In this document: piece after piece, positions 57,539 to 64,000 of the stretch
How the letters are laid out: every line of letters starts with the position of its first letter
Numbering within the stretch: position 1 is the first letter of the stretch
Origin: CAVVDY01 sp963819645
Lineage (GTDB): Bacteria > Acidobacteriota > Terriglobia > Terriglobales > Acidobacteriaceae
NCBI GenBank assembly: GCA_963819645.1
Contig: CAWFWZ010000003.1
Coordinates: forward strand, 62,001 to 126,000
Length of the DNA stretch: 64,000 nt
Direction of reading: 5' to 3'
Made by a program: the position numbers and the translations under genes
The notes under the pieces: model-generated
The model's input: the letters and a program-made list of their open reading frames with translations, nothing else
What the model was told of the DNA's origin: nothing
Database searches by the model: none

Positions 57539-58444
57539 TCAGTATCGCCGACGGCCGCCCTCAAACGCCACCGCGGCCAACTCAGCTACGGCACGGACAA
57601 ACGCGGGAGAGTCATTTAATGATTCGGCGCGATAGAGCTTCATGCCGTGCTGGGCCGCGAAATCCCGGAACAGGATATCAACGTCGAACAGAATCTCCAC
57701 ATGATCGCACACGAAGCCGATGGGCTGGACGAACACAGCGGTGCGGCCCTGCTGTCGTAAGCCAAGCAGAGTATCCTCCACTGTGGGACCTAGCCACTCG
57801 CCCCCTGACATTCCCTGGCTTTGGAAGGCAAAGGCCCACTCGCCGATTTCAGGGAGTTGCGCCGCGACCAGGGCTGCCGTCTCTCGAGTCTGAATTGCGT
57901 ACGGGTCGCCTTCCGTAATCGTGCGCGTCGGCACGCTATGCGCAGTAAACAGCACCGGAATGTCGCGTCCCTCTTCGGAGCAGGCCTTCGTCCAGCCCGC
58001 GCGCAGCTTGTCGGCAAAAGCCAGAACCAGGTTTGGGTTGTCGTGCCACTCCTCGACAAAATCTACGGTAAACGGCACATTTTGGCCGAGCAGTGCCTGC
58101 TTGTAGAGTCCAACACTGGTTTGTGAATTGTGCGGCGCGAGACAGATTGCGACCGCGTGTCCTACTGCGTCAGATGCCATACCTTGTAGGGTATCCGCAA
58201 TGAAGGGATGCCAGTTTCGCATTCCGACATAGACCGGAATTCCGAGCTCGCGTTCGACTCCTGCTGCCTGTGCCTGGGTTATGCGAGTAAGAGGCGAGCT
58301 GCCGATGAGCGAATAGCGATGCTGCACCTCGCGTATGACCGCCTCCGGCATGGGGCGCCCGCGCGAGATATTCTGCAGGAATTCGGGGATGTCCTCGACG
58401 CGCTCAGGACTGCCATGCGCGATCAGCAGTACTGCCTGCTTCAT
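57539..58444 (-). CDS. hemH: Ferrochelatase
   Basis: Ferrochelatase inserts iron into porphyrin (protoporphyrin or coproporphyrin). The 301-residue product has KQAVLLIAHGSPERVEDIPE, the YVGMRNWHPFIADTL segment, PVLFTAHSVPTRTITEGDPY with the catalytic histidine, FAFQSQGMSGGEWLGPTVED and FVCDHVEILFDVDILFRDFA, where the catalytic Glu and the metal-site His lie. The order fits the family. ATG 58444 overlaps the hemE stop by four bases (ATGA), so translation is coupled. hemG follows after 37 bp. Confidence 0.96.
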   Translation of the reverse strand: MKQAVLLIAHGSPERVEDIPEFLQNISRGRPMPEAVIREVQHRYSLIGSSPLTRITQAQAAGVERELGIPVYVGMRNWHPFIADTLQGMASDAVGHAVAICLAPHNSQTSVGLYKQALLGQNVPFTVDFVEEWHDNPNLVLAFADKLRAGWTKACSEEGRDIPVLFTAHSVPTRTITEGDPYAIQTRETAALVAAQLPEIGEWAFAFQSQGMSGGEWLGPTVEDTLLGLRQQGRTAVFVQPIGFVCDHVEILFDVDILFRDFAAQHGMKLYRAESLNDSPAFVRAVAELAAVAFEGGRRRY

Positions 58445-59501
58445 CGGGCCGCTCCCGTTACGGCCGATGCCGTGAATTCGTGTACAAACTTCGCGAGGTT
58501 CTTCACGTTCTCTACCGGCGTATGCGGCAAGAATGCCGTGGCCCAGGTTGAAGATGTGCCCGGGCCGGCCATCAGCCAGGCGCAGAATGTGCTCGGCGCG
58601 GCTCTTCACTTCGCGCCAGGACGCAAAGAGCGTTATTGGATCGAGATTCCCTTGCACGGCATGATGATGCCCGATCGCTCTTCCAGCCTTCGTCGAGCGG
58701 AATGCGCCAGTCGAGCCCGATGACTTCGGCTCCGGTCTCCGACATAGACGGCAGCAGGGTCGCGCTGTCGGTTCCGAAGTAGATGATGGGAACGTTCGTC
58801 TCTTTCTGTAGCCGCTTGATGAGCTGCGTCGTCGGGAGCAAGGCATACCGGCGATAGTCCTCGACGCTCAGGCAGCCCACCCAGCTATCAAAAATCTGTA
58901 CCACGTCGGCGCCGGCGCGCACCTGCGCGGCCGTGTACTCGACCAGGACATCGACCAGCTTGCCGACCAACTCTTCCCATACTTCCGGCGAGTTGTACAT
59001 CAGCTTCTTAACTTCGATATAGTGTCGCGAGCCGCCGCCTTCCACCATGTAGCTGGCCAGCGTGAAAGGCGCACCGCAAAAGCCAATCACCGGCAGCTTG
59101 TTGTGGAAGTGCTTAGCGACCAGCGCGACTGCATCGGCAACGTAGCCTAAGTCGGCGGCACGATCAGTGCGCAGAACGCTGACATCGTCAGCGGTACGCA
59201 CCGGCTTTTCAATCACCGGCCCCTCGCCTGCCTCGAAGTGAAAGGGCAGGCCCATCACCTCCAGGGGTAGCAGCAGATCGGCAAAGATGATGGCCGCGTC
59301 GACGTTGAGGTATTCCGCCGCGGTGATGGTGACGTCGGCTGCGACCTCGGGCTTCTTGCAGATTTCTACCAGCGAGTAGTGCTTGCGCACCTCGCGGTAT
59401 TCCTTCATATAGCGGCCCGCCTGGCGCATGAACCAGACGGGAGTCGCCTCGACAGGCTGGCGCCGGCAGGCGCGAACGAATAAAGAATCAGGTGCAGACA
59501 T
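58441..59501 (-). CDS. hemE: Uroporphyrinogen decarboxylase, two frameshifts
   Basis: HemE turns uroporphyrinogen III into coproporphyrinogen III in the cytoplasm. The N-terminus PVWFMRQAGRYMKEYREVRK and IIFADLLLPLEVMGLPFHFE match strongly, followed by PVIGFCGAPFTLASYMVEGG, VVQIFDSWVGCLSVEDYRRY and IYFGTDSATLLP. Single inserted bases near 58677 and 58527 break the frame. Without them the sequence runs GWKSIGHHHAVQGNLDP, then HIFNLGHGILPHTPVENVKN and a proper stop, for 352 residues. ATG 59501 is the best start. It is the first gene of the haem operon. Confidence 0.94.
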
Positions 59502-59658
59502 AGAAACATTACTGTAGCAAACGTGGTCACTCCGAGGTGTGATTCGGGTCACAAGAGGTTTTCATCCCAGGCAAAACTCGAGCTCCGAACCGCTATTTGT
59601 GCCGCACGTCACCGATTTTCGGGCCGCCGAATTTCTACAATCGGCCTTAGCTTTTCGA

Positions 59659-61296
59659 ATGTCCTCAGTTCCGGCCAAACCGATTAATCCCTGGGTCGTC
59701 ACCGCCGCGGTCATGCTGGCGACGTTCATGGAGATTCTCGACACCACGGTCGTGAACGTCTCCGTTCCTCACATTGCGGGCAACCTAGGCGCCACCGTCG
59801 ACGAAGGCACTTGGGTGGTCACGTCGTACCTGGTGTCGAACGCGATCGTCCTGCCGATGTCGGGATGGCTGGCGAACCGCCTGGGCCGGCGCCGCATGTT
59901 GATGATGTGCGTGACCGGGTTCACCCTGACATCGCTGCTGTGTGGAATGGCGACTTCGCTGGAGTGGCTGATCTTCTTCCGCGTATTGCAGGGGCTCACC
60001 GGCGGAGGCTTGCAGCCGCTCGCCCAAGCCGTACTGCTGGAAACGTTTCCGCCGAAGAAACATGGCACCGCCATGGCGGCCTTTGGGCTGGGCATCATTC
60101 TCGCGCCGATCCTGGGGCCGACGCTGGGCGGCTACATCACCGACAATTTCACCTGGCGCTGGATCTTTTATCTCAACCTGCCGGTGGGCATTTTCTCGCT
60201 GCTGATGATGAACGCGTTCGTACACGATCCGCCCTACATCGGAAAGAACAAGACGGGTGGAATCGACCTGTGGGGCATCGGATTTCTCGCGCTCGGCTTC
60301 GGCATGTTGCAGGTGGTGCTCGATCGTGGCCAGCAGAAGGACTGGTTCGACAGCACACAGATACGGGTAATGGCTGCTCTTTGCGTATTCGGGTTGGTGG
60401 CGCTGGTCATCCGCGAGCTGACCGCCAAACACCCCGTCGTCGATTTGCGCGTGCTGAAGGACCGCACCTTCAGTGCCGGCGTGTTCATCATGACGATGCT
60501 GGGCTTCGTTCTGTATGCCAGCCTCATGCTGCTGCCCATTTTTCTGCAGACGCTGCTTGGCTATCCCGCGCTGCAGTCCGGACTGGCGCTCTCGCCGCGC
60601 GGCATCGGCTCGCTGGTCACCATGCCGATCGTTGGCCAGCTCACCAATCGCTACGATCCGCGCAAGCTCATCTTCGTCGGCATCGTCGTTGGCGGATGGA
60701 CCATGTTCAGCCTGTCGCATCTCAACCTGAACGCGGGCTATTGGGACATCTTCTGGCCGCAGATGATTCAGGGCGCGGCGATGGCCTTCCTGTTTATTCC
60801 GCTGATGGCGGTCAGCATGTCGGCGATTTCCAGAGAGAAGATGGGCAACGCCACCAGCATCTACAACCTGATGCGGAATATCGGCGGCAGCTTCGGCATC
60901 GCCACCATGACCACCTTCCTGGCGCGCCGCAGCCAGGTTCACCAGAATCACCTGGTCAGCCACATCTCAGCTTTCGACTACAACACACAACTCACAATGC
61001 GCGGCATGACGGCGTGGTTCCAGATGCACGGATCCAATTCCGTTGACGCATCGCGCAAGGCCTTGGGAGCGATGTACGGCATGGTGCAGCAGCAGGCGAT
61101 GATGCTGTCGTTCGTCGAGGCCTTCTGGGTGATGGGCGTAATCTTCCTGTGCATGATTCCGCTGCTGTTCCTGCTGCGCAACGCGCGCGACCTGCATCCG
61201 CACACGCCGAGGGCGAAGCGGATGGCTCCCGAGCCGGCTAGAGTCTCCTTAGAAGAAGCAAAGCCCGAGCCCGAGCTCGTTGGGGCGATGGATTAG
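59659..61296 (+). CDS. DHA2-family MFS drug exporter (EmrB/QacA type)
   Basis: The 545-residue product has the 14-helix pattern of DHA2 multidrug exporters: VTAAVMLATFMEILDTTVVN with the D1 motif, GNLGATVDEGTWVVTSYLVS, GWLANRLGRRRMLMM (motif A), RVLQGLTGGGLQPLAQAVLL (motif C-like) and GLGIILAPILGPTLGGYITD. Its substrate is unknown. ATG 59659 is preceded by no clear ribosome-binding site, so it could be leaderless. It is divergent from the haem operon; the HlyD-like adaptor that often accompanies EmrB is not seen, unless it lies elsewhere. Confidence 0.93.
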   Translation: MSSVPAKPINPWVVTAAVMLATFMEILDTTVVNVSVPHIAGNLGATVDEGTWVVTSYLVSNAIVLPMSGWLANRLGRRRMLMMCVTGFTLTSLLCGMATSLEWLIFFRVLQGLTGGGLQPLAQAVLLETFPPKKHGTAMAAFGLGIILAPILGPTLGGYITDNFTWRWIFYLNLPVGIFSLLMMNAFVHDPPYIGKNKTGGIDLWGIGFLALGFGMLQVVLDRGQQKDWFDSTQIRVMAALCVFGLVALVIRELTAKHPVVDLRVLKDRTFSAGVFIMTMLGFVLYASLMLLPIFLQTLLGYPALQSGLALSPRGIGSLVTMPIVGQLTNRYDPRKLIFVGIVVGGWTMFSLSHLNLNAGYWDIFWPQMIQGAAMAFLFIPLMAVSMSAISREKMGNATSIYNLMRNIGGSFGIATMTTFLARRSQVHQNHLVSHISAFDYNTQLTMRGMTAWFQMHGSNSVDASRKALGAMYGMVQQQAMMLSFVEAFWVMGVIFLCMIPLLFLLRNARDLHPHTPRAKRMAPEPARVSLEEAKPEPELVGAMD

Positions 61297-61345
61297 CTCC
61301 TTCGAACGCCTGGAAGCCGTCCAGCGTCAGTGCAAAGGCTAGTCC

Positions 61346-63043
61346 CTAGATTCCGCCGATCGCTGCCTTGGTTTCGACGTTCTCGAAAACTTCTTCTGCC
61401 CGGCGCAGCGCGTCCTGCACGTTCTCGCAAATGTTGTCGGAGCCTAGCATCTCTTCCAGTTCAGTGTGACGAATGAGCTTGGCGGGCTGTTCACGGGTAC
61501 CGCAGAGAATTAGCGTTCGGCCGGTCGCGTTAAGCTGCCGGGCGACTTCTTCTAGCGCAAACAATCCCGTAGCATCGAGCGCGGTCATATTGCGCAAGCG
61601 AAGGATCACAATCGGCGGCAGCGCGTGAATTTTTTCCGTCACGATCGAGAGCTTCTCCGTGGCGCCGAACAGGAATGGCCCGTGAATGCGGAAGATGGTG
61701 GCGTAATAAGGAATGTCCTTGTCCTGCAGGATATGGACGCGCCCATCCTCGACGTAGTCGTCGGTGACCTGCGAAACCGATGTGGTGTTCGCGACGCGAC
61801 TGATGAAAAGCAGCGCTGCCAGAATCATTCCGGCCTCGACTGCCACGGTGAGATCGGCGAAAACGGTGAGCGCGAACGTTACCAGCCACACGCTAATGTC
61901 GGTCTTGGTCAGCTTCAATAGCTGGGGAATCTCGCGCCACTCCCCCATGTTGTACGCGACGACCATCAAAATCCCCGCGAGCACGGCCATGGGAACAAAA
62001 CGAACCAGAGGCGCGGCAAACAGCAAGATGCACAGAAGCGTTAGTGAATGAATCATGCCAGCAACCGGAGTCTGCGCTCCGGCGCGGATGTTCGTAGCTG
62101 TGCGAGCGATGGCGCCCGTCGCAGGCAGGCCGCCAAACATCGGCGAAGCAATATTGGCAATGCCCTGGCCGATCAACTCCACATTCGGATTGTGATGGTC
62201 ACCACTCATGCGGTCAGCGACGACGGCTGACATCAGCGATTCGATTGCACCCAGCATTGCCACGGTCACGGCCGGACCGAGCAGTCCGTGAATCAGGTCC
62301 GAGCGAAACTTGGGAATGACGAGGTGCGGCATGCCGCTGGGTATTCCGCCAAACCGAGTACCGATAGTCTCCACCGGAAGTTTGAAAAGGACGACAGCCG
62401 CAGTTCCCAGCAGCAAAACCAGAATCGGCCCGGGAATGCGATTTGAAATCATCCGGCACGCGACGAGAATGACTACGGTCGCGACTGCCAGTGCCGTGGT
62501 TGGGTAACTCAGCGTGCTGAAGTGTTGTGTGAGCACTTCCAGACGCAACCAAAAAACGCCGGGTACTTTCTCGACATGCAGCCCGAAGAAGTCTTTTATC
62601 TGGGTACTCGCGATTAGGATGGCGATGCCGTTGGTGAATCCGATGACGATGGGGCGGGGAATAAATTTCACCGCGGAACCCATTCCCGTTGCACCCATGA
62701 TCAGCAGCAGGATGCCCGCCATGACGGTACACATGAAGAGGCCGTCGACCCCATGGATCGCAACAATGCCGGCGATTACAACGACGAAGGCGCCGGTGGG
62801 CCCACCTATCTGGCAGCGCGAGCCGCCAAGTAGCGAGATGAGGAAGCCGGTGACGATTGCACAGTAGATTCCGGCCTGCGGCGTCAATCCCGAGGCGATC
62901 GAGAAGGCCATTGCCAGCGGCAAGGCGACCAGCCCTACGGTTACTCCGGCAACCGCATCGTGAGAAAATTTTTCGAGACTGTAGTCACGTAGACAGAGCA
63001 CAGACTTCGGAAGCCAGCGCTCCGTAGGGAAAGCAACCGCCAT
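61346..63043 (-). CDS. SulP-family anion transporter with STAS domain
   Basis: SulP/SLC26 proteins carry sulphate, bicarbonate or other anions across the inner membrane. The 565-residue protein has the N-terminal DAVAGVTVGLVALPLAMAFS, GAFVVVIAGIVAIHGVDGLF, IVIGFTNGIAILIASTQIKD and GLPATGAIARTATNIRAGAQ signature segments. From about residue 430 it has a C-terminal STAS domain (VTEKIHALPPIVILRLRNMT then ALDATGLFALEEV). The substrate cannot be read from the sequence. It is a single gene, convergent with the DHA2 exporter. Confidence 0.94.
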   Translation of the reverse strand: MAVAFPTERWLPKSVLCLRDYSLEKFSHDAVAGVTVGLVALPLAMAFSIASGLTPQAGIYCAIVTGFLISLLGGSRCQIGGPTGAFVVVIAGIVAIHGVDGLFMCTVMAGILLLIMGATGMGSAVKFIPRPIVIGFTNGIAILIASTQIKDFFGLHVEKVPGVFWLRLEVLTQHFSTLSYPTTALAVATVVILVACRMISNRIPGPILVLLLGTAAVVLFKLPVETIGTRFGGIPSGMPHLVIPKFRSDLIHGLLGPAVTVAMLGAIESLMSAVVADRMSGDHHNPNVELIGQGIANIASPMFGGLPATGAIARTATNIRAGAQTPVAGMIHSLTLLCILLFAAPLVRFVPMAVLAGILMVVAYNMGEWREIPQLLKLTKTDISVWLVTFALTVFADLTVAVEAGMILAALLFISRVANTTSVSQVTDDYVEDGRVHILQDKDIPYYATIFRIHGPFLFGATEKLSIVTEKIHALPPIVILRLRNMTALDATGLFALEEVARQLNATGRTLILCGTREQPAKLIRHTELEEMLGSDNICENVQDALRRAEEVFENVETKAAIGGI

Positions 63044-63121
63044 TCCATCATTATGGATAAACCAGAGTAGAAGCGCGATGCCACTTCAGTGGACGGGGAG
63101 TTAGCAGTGACGCATGTACCC

Positions 63122-63151
63122 AAAACAAAACCGGCCGCCGAGGCGACCGGT
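63122..63151 (-). terminator. Rho-independent terminator of the 63219-64000 gene
   Basis: On the minus strand ACCGGTCGCC-TC-GGCGGCCGGT forms a stem interrupted by one mismatch and is followed directly by TTTTGTTTTG. It is about 70 bp after the stop codon. Confidence 0.85.
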
Positions 63152-63171
63152 CTCATTTGGAACCTTTGAAT

Positions 63172-63206
63172 CCCACCCAAGCCAAACGCAGGCTTGGATG
63201 GGGCAC
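63172..63206. repeat. REP unit with a further variant stem
   Basis: CCCACCC + AAGCC/GGCTT stem + GGATGGGGCAC. The flanks match the RAYT-linked REPs at 14.2-15.4 kb, while the stem is unrelated in sequence. It lies just after the stop of the radical SAM-like gene. Confidence 0.7.
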
Positions 63207-63218
63207 TCGAACCGATTA

Positions 63219-64000
<782 letters not shown>

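Overview
This 64 kb window looks like a chromosomal segment from a soil-type Acidobacteriota (Terriglobia/Koribacter-like). The support is indirect: a duplicated-type FtsX/MacB permease of the kind expanded in that phylum, two F420-type flavin enzymes, a B12-dependent ribonucleotide reductase, abundant REP-like hairpin repeats, a GxxExxY gene, and a Tes/Mss-like radical SAM fragment. No rRNA, tRNA, CRISPR array or prophage was recognised.

Layout. 0-3 kb: end of an AI-2E family transporter, a GxxExxY gene enclosed by a 28-bp inverted repeat, and a frameshifted nuclease-like protein. 3-9 kb: TldD/TldE proteolysis pair, a short UvrC-like protein, a fluoride riboswitch with crcB and DUF190, and a PPOX-fold oxidoreductase. 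9-13 kb: a NrdR-box-like promoter, a roughly 600-nt structured leader region and nrdJ, whose coding sequence carries several in-frame REP-like repeats. 13-16.4 kb: a HEPN-like gene broken by REPs, then a REP array with its REP-associated tyrosine transposase (RAYT), which itself contains two REPs. 16-23 kb: small accessory genes with two copies of a dispersed roughly 215-nt element. 23-41 kb: conserved core genes (asnS, arginase, ADOP permease, YggX, ruvX, mltG, pcrA, pntAB, motAB). 41-46.8 kb: a third copy of the dispersed element, a two-gene glycan operon and an unusual cytochrome c/beta-barrel plus five-haem cytochrome pair. 46.8-64 kb: M19 dipeptidase, lhr-nei, SDR, cobO, hemE-hemH-hemG, DHA2 exporter, SulP transporter and the fragment of a radical SAM protein.

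How genes work together. hemE-hemH-hemG supply haem for the c-type cytochromes. CobO makes the adenosylcobalamin that NrdJ needs. CrcB and its riboswitch form a fluoride defence unit. PntAB balances NADH and NADPH. Nei, Lhr, UvrC-like and PcrA are DNA repair functions.

Quality caution. At least 19 single-base frameshifts interrupt otherwise well conserved genes, including hemE, hemG, nrdJ and nei. Removing (16 cases) or adding (3 cases) one base restores a family-typical protein each time. Twelve lie between 45.5 and 58.7 kb. Most are insertions outside homopolymers, so residual sequencing or assembly error is the likeliest explanation. Those genes are annotated here as single loci.
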